A stretch of DNA of 12,828 bases from an archaeon. Its GTDB lineage: Archaea; Thermoproteota; Nitrososphaeria_A; Caldarchaeales; Wolframiiraptoraceae. A program made the position numbers and the translations under genes. How positions within the stretch are numbered: position 1 is the first letter of the stretch; each line of letters starts with the position of its first letter. The notes beneath the pieces were generated by a model. That model did not search any database, had not been told where the DNA came from, and saw nothing but the letters and a program-made list of their open reading frames with translations. Location of the stretch: assembly GCA_029258815.1 (NCBI GenBank), contig JAPDJZ010000106.1, positions 1 through 12,828 on the forward strand, given 5' to 3'. Below, one piece after another: positions 5,003 to 11,732 of the stretch.

Positions 5003-6930
5003 GGAAGATCTTTCACAAGCTCGTCGACCCGGATGAGGCCGTTAAGCTCGTCGCCGAGAGGATCTCGCCGCTCGGGGTTGAGAGGGTTCCGCTTCTAAGA
5101 GCCCATGGAAGGGTTCTCGCCGAAGACGTATACGCTAGGATAGACCACCCGCCCTTCGATAGATCCCTAGTCGACGGCTACGCCGTTAGAGCCGAGGACG
5201 TTTACGAAGCCGACGAAGAGAATCCCGTCGAGCTCAAGCTAGTCGGCGCGATCGAGATCGGGGAGAAGCCGGAGACCTCGCTGGGCAGGGGGGAGTGCGT
5301 CGAGATATCGACCGGGGCGCCGATACCGCCTGGAGCCGACGCGGTGGTCATGATCGAATACACGAGCCAGAGCGGCGATAGGATTAAGGTCTTCAGAGCC
5401 GCCAAGCCCGGAGAGAATATAGCTCAAACCGGCTCGGATATCACGGCGGGCGACCTGCTAATCCGAAAAGGCAGAAGGCTTACGGTTAGGGAGATAGCCG
5501 TTCTAGCGGCAGCCGGATATCGGGAGGTCGAGGTGTATAAAGCCCCTAAGGCGGCCGTCTTCTCGATCGGGGGAGAGATCGCGCCGCCCGGCCGGAGCCT
5601 AGACCTAGGCCAGGTATACGACGTTAACGGATATTCGATAACCCTCCTCCTCAGAGAGCTCGGAGTAAGGGCGGATTACCTAGGAATACTCCCGGACGAC
5701 GAGAAGGCGATAATGGCAAGGCTCTCCGAAGCCTTGAGAAGCTACGACCTGCTAGTAACCTCCGGCGGAACGTCCGCGGGTCTCAGCGATCTAGTTTACA
5801 AGGTTTTCGAGAAGCTCGGCGAGGTGCTGGCTCACGGGGTGAGGATTAAGCCCGGTAAGCCCACGGTTCTAGGATTCGCCCACGATGGGAAGCTCATGGT
5901 GGGGTTGCCGGGCTTCCCGCTCTCCTCGATAATGGCGTTTACGGTCGTCGTTAAGCCCATCCTCCAGAAGCTTCTAGGCCTCGAGGAGCCTCGCGAACAT
6001 TCGATCGAAGCCAGAATTCCCTTCAGGATCAACGTCGGGGGGAGAACGCATCTAATCCCGGTTCAGCTCGTGGAGACCCCGGACGGGTTGAAAGCCTATC
6101 CGAGGCTCGGGGACTCGGGATCCGTTCTAGCCTTCCTCGAAGCCGACGGATTCGCGATCATACCCGGGGAGAGGCTGTATCTCGACGAGGGCGAATCGAT
6201 TAGGGTGAAGCTCTTCGGGGAGTTCAAGCCGGCAAGCCTAACGATGATCGGGAGCCACTGCCCGGCGATAGACATCCTGCTGAACGTAGCCGGGATTCGG
6301 GATGCTAAGATAATTAACGTCGGGTCCCTCGGAGGCTGGCTTGCCCTCAAGCGGGGGGAGGCGGATGTTACCGGAACCCACCTCCTCGACGAGGAGGCTA
6401 TGACCTACAACCTGCACATGCCGAGAAGGCTGGGGATCGAGGACGAGGTCGAGATCTACGGGGGATACATTAGGGAGATAGGGCTCGTAACCGCCCCCGG
6501 GAACCCGAAGGGCATTAGAAGCTTTAGGGATCTGCTGAGACCTGACATAACCTTCGTAAACAGGGTTAAGGGATCCGGGATAAGGACCTTCATAGACCTT
6601 CAGCTTAGAAAGCTCGGCGTCGAGAACCCGGAGAAGACCATCAGAGGATACTCCTATCAGGCGAAGACCCATACAGCCGTCGCGGCCGCCGTCGCTCAGG
6701 GGAGAGCGGACGTCGGGGTCGCCGTGGGATACGTCGCGGAGATCTACGGCCTCGAGTTCATCCCTCTCGCCGAAGAGCACTACGATCTAGCTGTTAGAAG
6801 GGATAGGCTCTACAAGGAGGCCGTGAGAATGCTGCTCGAAGCCCTCGGGAGCAGAAGGTTCCTCGAGAAGCTAAACGCGATGCCGCATTACAGAACGCAC
6901 GGTCTAACCGGGCGGAGGATATATCCGTAA
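4999..6930 (+). CDS. moeA: MoeA fused to a C-terminal PBP-like domain
   Basis: A 643-residue two-part protein. Residues 1 to about 405 are a complete MoeA: PPFDRSLVDGYAV (51-63), STGAPIPPGADAV (104-116), SIGGEI (189-194), TSGGTSAGLSD (254-264), HGVRIKPGKP (279-288) and GLPGFP (302-307). Residues from about 412 to 643 form a type 2 periplasmic-binding-protein-like domain of the kind named PBP_like in MoeA/LysR-type proteins: GSHCPAIDIL (418-427), GSLGGWLALKRGEADV (442-457), NRVKGSGIRTFIDLQLRKLG (521-540) and THTAVAAAVAQGRADVGVAV (557-576). No signal peptide is visible, so the binding domain is cytoplasmic. It may bind an oxyanion, pterin or other ligand; the ligand is unknown. The start is a TTG at 4999 overlapping the upstream stop, with GGGGGTG about 12 nt before it. 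Unlike the first MoeA it keeps the canonical KPGKP and LPGFP. The fusion architecture is known in other prokaryotes. Confidence 0.93.
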   Translation: MRKIFHKLVDPDEAVKLVAERISPLGVERVPLLRAHGRVLAEDVYARIDHPPFDRSLVDGYAVRAEDVYEADEENPVELKLVGAIEIGEKPETSLGRGECVEISTGAPIPPGADAVVMIEYTSQSGDRIKVFRAAKPGENIAQTGSDITAGDLLIRKGRRLTVREIAVLAAAGYREVEVYKAPKAAVFSIGGEIAPPGRSLDLGQVYDVNGYSITLLLRELGVRADYLGILPDDEKAIMARLSEALRSYDLLVTSGGTSAGLSDLVYKVFEKLGEVLAHGVRIKPGKPTVLGFAHDGKLMVGLPGFPLSSIMAFTVVVKPILQKLLGLEEPREHSIEARIPFRINVGGRTHLIPVQLVETPDGLKAYPRLGDSGSVLAFLEADGFAIIPGERLYLDEGESIRVKLFGEFKPASLTMIGSHCPAIDILLNVAGIRDAKIINVGSLGGWLALKRGEADVTGTHLLDEEAMTYNLHMPRRLGIEDEVEIYGGYIREIGLVTAPGNPKGIRSFRDLLRPDITFVNRVKGSGIRTFIDLQLRKLGVENPEKTIRGYSYQAKTHTAVAAAVAQGRADVGVAVGYVAEIYGLEFIPLAEEHYDLAVRRDRLYKEAVRMLLEALGSRRFLEKLNAMPHYRTHGLTGRRIYP

Positions 6931-6933
6931 CGC

Positions 6934-6941
6934 TTTTATAT
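6934..6941 (+). promoter_or_regulatory. Promoter of the AOR gene (leaderless start)
   Basis: GCTTTTATATCC lies immediately after the stop of the MoeA-PBP gene, with the TATA core centred about 27 nt before the ATG at 6965. This spacing predicts a leaderless mRNA, and no Shine-Dalgarno motif precedes the ATG. The oxidoreductase can therefore be expressed independently of the moeA pair. Confidence 0.6.
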
Positions 6942-6964
6942 CCAGCTCCGCGTCTAAACAACCG

Positions 6965-8791
6965 ATGACAACGATAAACGGATATGCGAACAGAATAGCT
7001 TGGGTGGATCTCGCGGAGAAGCGCGTTGAATATCTCGAGGTCGATGATGAGGAGGCTGCGAAGTTCATCGGAGGGAGAGGTCTCGGCGGAAGATTCCTCC
7101 TAAAGCACGCGGTCGGGAAAGACCCCCTATCCCCCGAGAACCTCCTGATCTTGATGACGGGGCCCCTAACCGGAAGCGACGCCCCCCTATCGAATAGGCT
7201 CGCGACCATAACCAGATCCCCCCTAACCGGAGCCTTCGCGGATAGCCACTGCGGGGGATATGCCGGCCCAGCTCTAAAGCTCTCGGGCTTCGACGGGATA
7301 GTCCTAACCGGCGCATCGGACGACCCGGTCCTCCTAGTCGCCAAGAATGGGGAGCTCTCGATCGAGAGCGCTGAAGCTCTCTGGGGGAAAACGACCTTCG
7401 AGGCATATCGGTCGATTAAGAGGAAGTATGGGGCTCGCGCCGTCTTCCACGGAATAGGCCCCGCCGGAGAGAACCTCGTAAAGTTCGCGAACATAATGCA
7501 CTTCAGCAGATTCGCCGCCGGCGGCAGGGCCTCGGGTAGATGCGGCGTAGGAGCCGTGATGGGAAGTAAGAAGGTTAAGGGGGTCGTGATGCTGCCGGAT
7601 CTGAAGAAGAGGCCGGAGCCTGCGGATCCCGAGAAATTCAAGAACGCCGTCTCCGAGGCCATGAAGAGGATAGAGGAGAGCGATGTAATGAGCCCCGGGA
7701 AGGGCGGCTTATCGGTTTATGGGACCGCGGTCCTCGTTAACGTGATCAACGAGCTCGGAGCCTTCCCGGCGAAAAACGCCAAGCAGACGATCTTCGAGGA
7801 GGCGTATTACATCTCCGGGGAAAACCTTAGGGGGACGATCCTGCGAAGACAGCTAACGTGCTTCAAGTGCCCGGTCGCCTGCAAGCGGGAATCCGTGGTC
7901 AAGGATGGGAAGTTCAAGCACGAGAGCGAGGGGCCGGAGTACGAGTCGATCTGGGCTCTCGGAGCCATGACGGGTCTAGGCCACATCGAGGCGATCTCAT
8001 ACCTAAACTACCTAGCGAACAGCTATGGGCTGGATACCATAGAGCTCGGAAACACCCTCGCGGTCGCCTGCGAAGCATCCGAGAGAGGTCTCATCCAGGA
8101 CTCGATTAAGTGGGGCGACGCGGACGTGCTGGTCGAGCTTATAAGAAAGATAGCGTATCGCGAGGGAGATCTCGGAGACGTGCTGGCGGAGGGCGGGGCG
8201 AGCGCCGCGGAGAAGTTTGGAGCCCCCGAGATATCCATGTCAGTTAAGAGGCTTAGCATACCGGCCTATGATCCGAGAGGGCTTAAGGGCATGGGCCTAA
8301 CTTACGCCACCTCGAATAGAGGGGCGTGCCATCTGAGGGCTTACGCCGTCTCATCCGAAGTTCTCGGAATACCGTATAAGAGCGATCCTCTAGCATACGA
8401 GGGGAAGGTCGACCTCGTTATCGCGCTCGAGAGGCTGTTCGCCGTAATCGATAGCCTAACGATCTGCAAGTTCAGCGGCTTCGCCCTCACCAAGGAGGAT
8501 TACGCAGCCCTCTACTCCAGCATGACGGGGATAGAAGCCTCGCCCGATGACCTCGACAAGATAGGGGAGAGGATCTGGACTCAGGAGAGATACTTCAACC
8601 AGCTGCACGGCTTCGCCCGGAAGGATGACAACCTGCCTAACAGGTTCTTCGAGGAAGCCTCGTCGAAGGGCGAGGTCTACGATAGGGGGACGTTCGAGAG
8701 GATGCTCGACGAATACTACGAGAAGCACGGATACAGCCCCGATGGAACCGTTCCCGAAGAAACCCTGAGAAGCCTCGGGATAATCGACTAA
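6965..8791 (+). CDS. aor: Tungsten-containing aldehyde:ferredoxin oxidoreductase family enzyme
   Basis: A 608-residue protein spanning all three AOR domains at normal length. Such enzymes carry one W-bis-pyranopterin and one [4Fe-4S] cluster and oxidise aldehydes to acids with ferredoxin as acceptor in the cytoplasm. The N-terminal domain shows FIGGRGLGGRFLL, a GPLTGSDAP segment and the pterin-binding ADSHCGGYAGPALKLSGFDG. The cluster ligands are C299, C302 and C306 (CFKCPVAC) plus C501 in DSLTICKF; D496 lies five residues before C501, as in Pyrococcus furiosus AOR. The second pterin-binding segment is DPRGLKGMG from D436, followed by RGACHLRAY with H456, a probable active-site histidine. The ATG at 6965 follows a leaderless-type promoter. 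The moeA genes lie directly upstream and convergent moeB-moaD downstream, fitting cofactor supply. Which subgroup (AOR, FOR, GAPOR, WOR) and substrate is not determined. Confidence 0.95.
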   Translation: MTTINGYANRIAWVDLAEKRVEYLEVDDEEAAKFIGGRGLGGRFLLKHAVGKDPLSPENLLILMTGPLTGSDAPLSNRLATITRSPLTGAFADSHCGGYAGPALKLSGFDGIVLTGASDDPVLLVAKNGELSIESAEALWGKTTFEAYRSIKRKYGARAVFHGIGPAGENLVKFANIMHFSRFAAGGRASGRCGVGAVMGSKKVKGVVMLPDLKKRPEPADPEKFKNAVSEAMKRIEESDVMSPGKGGLSVYGTAVLVNVINELGAFPAKNAKQTIFEEAYYISGENLRGTILRRQLTCFKCPVACKRESVVKDGKFKHESEGPEYESIWALGAMTGLGHIEAISYLNYLANSYGLDTIELGNTLAVACEASERGLIQDSIKWGDADVLVELIRKIAYREGDLGDVLAEGGASAAEKFGAPEISMSVKRLSIPAYDPRGLKGMGLTYATSNRGACHLRAYAVSSEVLGIPYKSDPLAYEGKVDLVIALERLFAVIDSLTICKFSGFALTKEDYAALYSSMTGIEASPDDLDKIGERIWTQERYFNQLHGFARKDDNLPNRFFEEASSKGEVYDRGTFERMLDEYYEKHGYSPDGTVPEETLRSLGIID

Positions 8792-8795
8792 GCAT

Positions 8796-9584
8796 TCAAC
8801 GCTCTTCAATCCACCATTTTTCTCCACATATAGGGCAGCTCGGATCCCGCCTGACATCTATCCAGTAAAACGAGAGATCGTAGCCATCTATGACGAGCAG
8901 TCTTCCGGCGGTCGAGCTCCCTAGACCCGCTAGAAGCTTCACCGCCTCCAAGGCTTCTAATGCTCCGACCAGCCCGGCCAGCGATCCGAGAACCGGAACC
9001 ACGGCCGCCTCCTTGGGCTTTCTAGGGATGAGGCACGCTAGGCAGGGGCTTCTGCGCGGAATTATTGTCATGAGCCTTCCCTCGAGGCCGTAGACAGCTC
9101 CATGGACTAGGGGTTTGGAATTCGAAACGCACGCCCTATTCAGGATGAATCGCGTCTCGAAGTTGTCTAGGCAGTCGATCGCGAGGTCCACGTCCTTTAG
9201 AAGATCCTCCGCGTTCTCGTCTGTAAGCTTCTCCTGAAGCGGCTCGATCTCGATCTCCGGGTTAAGCTCCCTAAGCCTTCTGGACGCCGCCTCCGGCTTC
9301 GGCCTCCCAATATCCTCGGTCGTGTAGAGTATCTGCCTATTCAGGTTGCTTAGCTCCACAACCCCATCGTCGACTACCTTTATCCTCCCAACCCCGGCGG
9401 CCGCTAGGTAGAGGAGGACCGCGGATCCGAGTCCTCCCGCTCCGACGACCGCGACCTTAGCCCGCTTAAGCTTTAGCTGGGATCCCCGGCCGAATCCCGC
9501 GATCCTAAGCTGCCTATCGTATCTCTCGGCCTCGCTCTGGGTCAGCTCATCCTCCGGCGACCGGGGGGATGAAGGCGACGACAT
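8796..9584 (-). CDS. moeB: MoeB/ThiF/UbaA-type E1 adenylyltransferase
   Basis: A 262-residue E1-like protein without a rhodanese domain. It should adenylate the C-terminal Gly-Gly of MoaD (and perhaps other ubiquitin-like carriers) before thiocarboxylation. Landmarks: RYDRQLRIAGFG (21-32), ATP-binding VVGAGGLGS (46-54), DDGVVELSNLNRQ (72-84) with R83, and DCLDNFETR (137-145). Four zinc ligands are visible: C181 and C184 (CLAC), C250 and C253 (CPIC). The loop after CLAC is short and reads PKEAAVVPVLGS, so the conserved catalytic cysteine of MoeB and UbaA (the xCxEAG motif) is absent; alanine or valine occupies the region. The start is an ATG at 9584-9582 inside the end of moaD, a 38-bp overlap; the later ATG at the moaD stop is out of frame. 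It converges on the AOR gene with a 4-bp gap. Family is certain, partner specificity is not. Confidence 0.93.
   Translation of the reverse strand: MSSPSSPRSPEDELTQSEAERYDRQLRIAGFGRGSQLKLKRAKVAVVGAGGLGSAVLLYLAAAGVGRIKVVDDGVVELSNLNRQILYTTEDIGRPKPEAASRRLRELNPEIEIEPLQEKLTDENAEDLLKDVDLAIDCLDNFETRFILNRACVSNSKPLVHGAVYGLEGRLMTIIPRRSPCLACLIPRKPKEAAVVPVLGSLAGLVGALEALEAVKLLAGLGSSTAGRLLVIDGYDLSFYWIDVRRDPSCPICGEKWWIEER
8817..8821 (+). terminator. T-run after the AOR gene, possible terminator
   Basis: CATTTTTCTC lies 26 nt beyond the AOR stop, inside the 3' end of the convergent moeB gene. Archaeal RNA polymerases terminate at such T-runs without a hairpin, but five T residues is a weak signal. Confidence 0.25.
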
Positions 9585-9822
9585 CGCCGTCCCTCAACCT
9601 CGTCTCGAGACCAGCTAAATACGTTATCTCCCTCCCGTTCACGAGCACCTTCACGCTCGATCTCCCCTCGACCAGATCATCCAGCTCGTCCACCGAGCCG
9701 CACCCCCTCAAAGCCTTCAGCAGATCCTTAATCGTCGACCCATCCGGCAGATCGAGATAGAGGACGCCTCTTCCGCCGAAAGCCTCCCTAAGAGTCGCGA
9801 AGGTCTTCACGATTGTCCGCAA
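9547..9822 (-). CDS. moaD: MoaD-type sulfur carrier, ubiquitin-like
   Basis: A 91-residue ubiquitin-fold protein (87 if the later start is used), the usual MoaD length. It carries sulfur as a C-terminal thiocarboxylate for molybdopterin synthase. Landmarks: KTFATLREAFGG near the start, LPDGSTIKDLLKAL (25-38), SVKVLVNGREITYLAG (56-71), and LRDGDVVAFIPPVAGG, where the protein ends in the required Gly-Gly. The longest frame starts at TTG 9822-9820, preceded by CAGGGAAGCC; a GTG at 9810-9808 would give VKTFATL and is a real alternative. A TATA-like box at 9864-9854 predicts a transcript start near 9833, which favours the TTG. It overlaps the E1 gene by 38 bp, so coexpression is assured. AOR-linked MoaD proteins are common in archaea. 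A dual role as a protein modifier (SAMP-like) is possible. Confidence 0.93.
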   Translation of the reverse strand: MRTIVKTFATLREAFGGRGVLYLDLPDGSTIKDLLKALRGCGSVDELDDLVEGRSSVKVLVNGREITYLAGLETRLRDGDVVAFIPPVAGG

Positions 9823-9853
9823 GGCTTCCCTGAGCCCTAGACGGGGCGCGGCT

Positions 9854-9864
9854 CGATTTTTATC
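9854..9864 (-). promoter_or_regulatory. Putative promoter of moaD-moeB
   Basis: The minus strand reads CGAAAAGATAAAAATCG in the 60-bp gap after dtdA. ATAAAAAT is centred about 37 nt before the TTG start, with a purine-rich BRE-like stretch upstream. moaD and moeB thus need not depend on dtdA transcription. Confidence 0.45.
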
Positions 9865-9882
9865 TTTTCGGGGAGGGAGGCC

Positions 9883-10677
9883 TTAAGCCCGGACGTAGCC
9901 TATCCCGAGATCCTCCAAAGCCTCCACGAGCGCCTTCCTAGCGGCCCCCTTAACCCCCTTCCAGTCTATCACGGCGATCCTAGGCCTCTCCAAAGTCTTC
10001 TCGAAAGCCTGCGCGATCATCTCGACGCCTATCGGAAGATGATACTTCGGACACATGTGCCCGAAGGAATACTCAGCCTTCAAGGAGAGCCGGGTGAAAG
10101 TCGGCGCGTAATGGCCTCCGCCGAAGCCTATCGCCGGCTCGGGAGCCTTCATCCGCGGTTCGCAAGCCTTTAGACACGCCGACGCGACGGCTTCAAGGAC
10201 CCTAGCTGGGGGGATCTCGTCCGGAGGGCCCCCGGCCTCGACGAAGATTAAGGGGATTTGGGTTGCCGGACCATGATGCGTTACCTCTAGTCCCACGCTC
10301 CACTCGTCGAGCCTGAGGCTTGACGCCTCCTCCCTGAGCGCTTGAAGGGAGTTGTAGAGCGCCGTCGCGCTGGTTGGCGCGAGGGTTCTCGGCAGCCCCC
10401 CCATCGAGGCGTCCTCCCCCCAGTTTCCAACGGGATGCGTTAGCAGGGCCTTCATCCCCGCCTCGGATCTATGGGATGAGGCGACCACTATAAGCTCGGG
10501 GCTCAGATCCTCCCCCAAGCCGTTCGAGTAGATGTGCTTCTCCCCGATCTCTTTGAGGAATACTTCTCCCCGCCTGTAAAACCCCTCGCCTGCCTCCTTA
10601 AAGCCGTAGTTCTCGACCAAGATTCCCCCTATCCTGCTCGAAACCGGGTCCGCCCTCGAGATCACTATCAGCTTCAT
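9883..10677 (-). CDS. dtdA: D-aminoacyl-tRNA deacylase, archaeal DtdA/GEK1 type
   Basis: A 264-residue protein of the archaeal and plant D-Tyr-tRNA deacylase (DTD2) family, which hydrolyses D-amino acids mischarged on tRNA. Landmarks, numbered from the chosen start: the opening KLIVISRADPVSSRI, SSHRSEAGMKALLTHPVGNW (67-86), the metal-site region EVTHHGPATQIP (131-142), the glycine-rich GFGGGHYAPTFT (184-195) and a C-terminal segment ending GIGYVRA. The ATG at 10677-10675 is preferred because the family begins with MKLIVIS-like residues and because GGAG lies about 14 nt upstream and a promoter element 34 nt upstream. A GTG at 10701 would add eight residues with no family support. The gene is minus-strand, 60 bp upstream of moaD, and diverges from the methyltransferase gene. 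Its job is proofreading in translation, unrelated to the cofactor genes beside it. Confidence 0.93.
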   Translation of the reverse strand: MKLIVISRADPVSSRIGGILVENYGFKEAGEGFYRRGEVFLKEIGEKHIYSNGLGEDLSPELIVVASSHRSEAGMKALLTHPVGNWGEDASMGGLPRTLAPTSATALYNSLQALREEASSLRLDEWSVGLEVTHHGPATQIPLIFVEAGGPPDEIPPARVLEAVASACLKACEPRMKAPEPAIGFGGGHYAPTFTRLSLKAEYSFGHMCPKYHLPIGVEMIAQAFEKTLERPRIAVIDWKGVKGAARKALVEALEDLGIGYVRA

Positions 10678-10710
10678 CCAAGCTTCCGGAACTCCTAGCA
10701 CGAGGCTTCA

Positions 10711-10726
10711 TCAAAAAGCTTCCCCC
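10711..10726 (-). promoter_or_regulatory. Putative promoter of dtdA
   Basis: The minus strand reads GGGGGAAGCTTTTTGA: a purine-rich BRE-like stretch followed by AGCTTTTTGA, placed 34 nt before the dtdA ATG. The same core precedes cbf5 at 201-210. Confidence 0.4.
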
Positions 10727-10738
10727 AAGAAGGGGGAA
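10720..10738. repeat. Perfect inverted repeat between dtdA and the methyltransferase gene
   Basis: TTCCCCC-AAGAA-GGGGGAA: two 7-bp arms around a 5-nt centre, in the middle of the 95-bp divergent intergenic region. The right arm begins a BRE/TATA-like GGGGGAAATCTTTT facing right and the left arm begins GGGGGAAGCTTTTT facing left. It is therefore more likely paired promoter elements or an operator than an RNA hairpin. Confidence 0.6.
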
Positions 10739-10747
10739 ATCTTTTCC
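10732..10747 (+). promoter_or_regulatory. Putative promoter of the methyltransferase gene
   Basis: GGGGGAAATCTTTTCC: a BRE-like purine stretch and a weak TATA-like ATCTTTTC centred about 28 nt before the ATG at 10773, which predicts a leaderless transcript. The TATA match is poor, so this is tentative. Confidence 0.3.
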
Positions 10748-10772
10748 TAGAAGGCTGGAATCGTCTCGGCGG

Positions 10773-11630
10773 ATGAGGTTCCGGCCGATAGCCAAGCCGC
10801 TGATCTGCAAGCCGGTCGCCGATAGGCTTCTCGGGGCCAGGTCTAGAGGCCTCCGCAGAATCGCGATCTCCCTAGATCTCGGCAGAAGCTTCGTCGAGGC
10901 CGAGCTCGATGAGCAGGGGGTTGTCTGCGGCGATCTGAAGCTGGCTTGGAGCTTGGTCGAGTTAGCCTCGGAGAGGGGGAGAGATATCTACGCGATCGAG
11001 GGGGGCGGGCTTGCGCCGCTGTCGATCCGCTCGGATCACTTCTATAAGCTGGTTCTAGTTAGGTGGGGCCGCCCCCCGACCCTAGAGATAGACGGAATCC
11101 ACATGCATAGGGTGCTCGAGGTAACCCCGGACGTCGACGCTAGGCTTAAGGTCGGGCTTCTGGGGGATCTAAGGTGTAGGAGGGTTCTGGATGTTTGCAC
11201 CGGCCTGGGCTATACGGCGATAGCCGCTTTGAGGAGAGGTGCGTGCGGCATAACGACTATCGAGAAGGATGAGAACGTGATAAGCCTCGCCAGGTTGAAC
11301 CCTTGGTCTAGAGAGCTCGCCGACGAGAGGATCGATCTCAGGATTGGGGACGCCTTTAAGCTCCTCGACGACTACCGCGAAGAATTCGACGCGGCGATCC
11401 ACGACCCGCCGAGACCCTCCCTAGCCGGAGAGCTATACGGCCTAGAGTTCTACCTAAAGCTCGCGAAGGCTCTGAAGCCCGGGGGCAGGATTGTCCACTA
11501 CGTCGGCCAGCCCGGAATCCATAAGGGGAGGAGGATCTGGAAGGGGGTCTTGGAGAGGCTTAGGCGGGCGGGGTTCATGGCGAGCTACGACCAGAACTCG
11601 AGATGCGTCCACGGCATTAGGATAAGATAG
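10773..11630 (+). CDS. Archaeal SAM-dependent methyltransferase of unknown substrate (COG2521-like)
   Basis: A 285-residue protein in two parts. Residues 1 to about 105 are a poorly characterised N-terminal region. Residues from about 107 form a Rossmann-fold class I methyltransferase: IDGIHMHRV (106-114), motif I VLDVCTGLGYTA (138-149), acidic motif II around E164 in TIEKD, LARLNPWSREL (172-182), IGDAF (191-195, motif III), the catalytic-region motif DPPRPSLAGELYG (211-223), and LKPGGRIVHYVGQPG (234-248). The NPWSREL and DPPRxSLAGELY pattern is characteristic of an archaeal predicted methyltransferase group that I associate with COG2521. DPPR in place of (D/N)PPY leaves the target open: a nucleic-acid base, a small molecule or a polyamine-type reaction are all possible. 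The ATG at 10773 is the first in frame. It diverges from dtdA and lies 102 bp before lysS. Family confidence is high, function unknown. Confidence 0.85.
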   Translation: MRFRPIAKPLICKPVADRLLGARSRGLRRIAISLDLGRSFVEAELDEQGVVCGDLKLAWSLVELASERGRDIYAIEGGGLAPLSIRSDHFYKLVLVRWGRPPTLEIDGIHMHRVLEVTPDVDARLKVGLLGDLRCRRVLDVCTGLGYTAIAALRRGACGITTIEKDENVISLARLNPWSRELADERIDLRIGDAFKLLDDYREEFDAAIHDPPRPSLAGELYGLEFYLKLAKALKPGGRIVHYVGQPGIHKGRRIWKGVLERLRRAGFMASYDQNSRCVHGIRIR

Positions 11631-11681
11631 CAGCTCGGGAGCCAAAGTATCCAACACCGATTTTTATGAAGCACGGCGATT

Positions 11682-11712
11682 CGCGAGCCGATAACCTATA
11701 TGTAGTCTCGCG
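11682..11712. repeat. Short inverted repeat flanking the lysS TATA box
   Basis: CGCGAG (11682-11687) and CTCGCG (11707-11712) are perfect 6-bp inverted copies 19 bp apart, and the lysS TATA box lies between them. It could be an operator, but arms this short arise by chance in GC-rich DNA. Confidence 0.2.
11692..11701 (+). promoter_or_regulatory. Promoter of lysS
   Basis: TAACCTATAT, identical over ten bases to the element before the Tan1-like gene, centred about 34 nt before the TTG at 11733. The predicted transcript start near 11725 gives a leader of about 8 nt containing AGGA. A second TATA-like or terminator-like T-run, GATTTTTATG, lies at 11659-11668. Confidence 0.55.
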
Positions 11713-11732
11713 GACTTCAGAGTCTCGTAGGA

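Noticed and set aside
10678..10701. Upstream GTG start for dtdA adding eight residues
   Set aside because: The family begins with the MKLIVIS-like segment, and the promoter-like element at 10711 would leave almost no room for a leader with the GTG.
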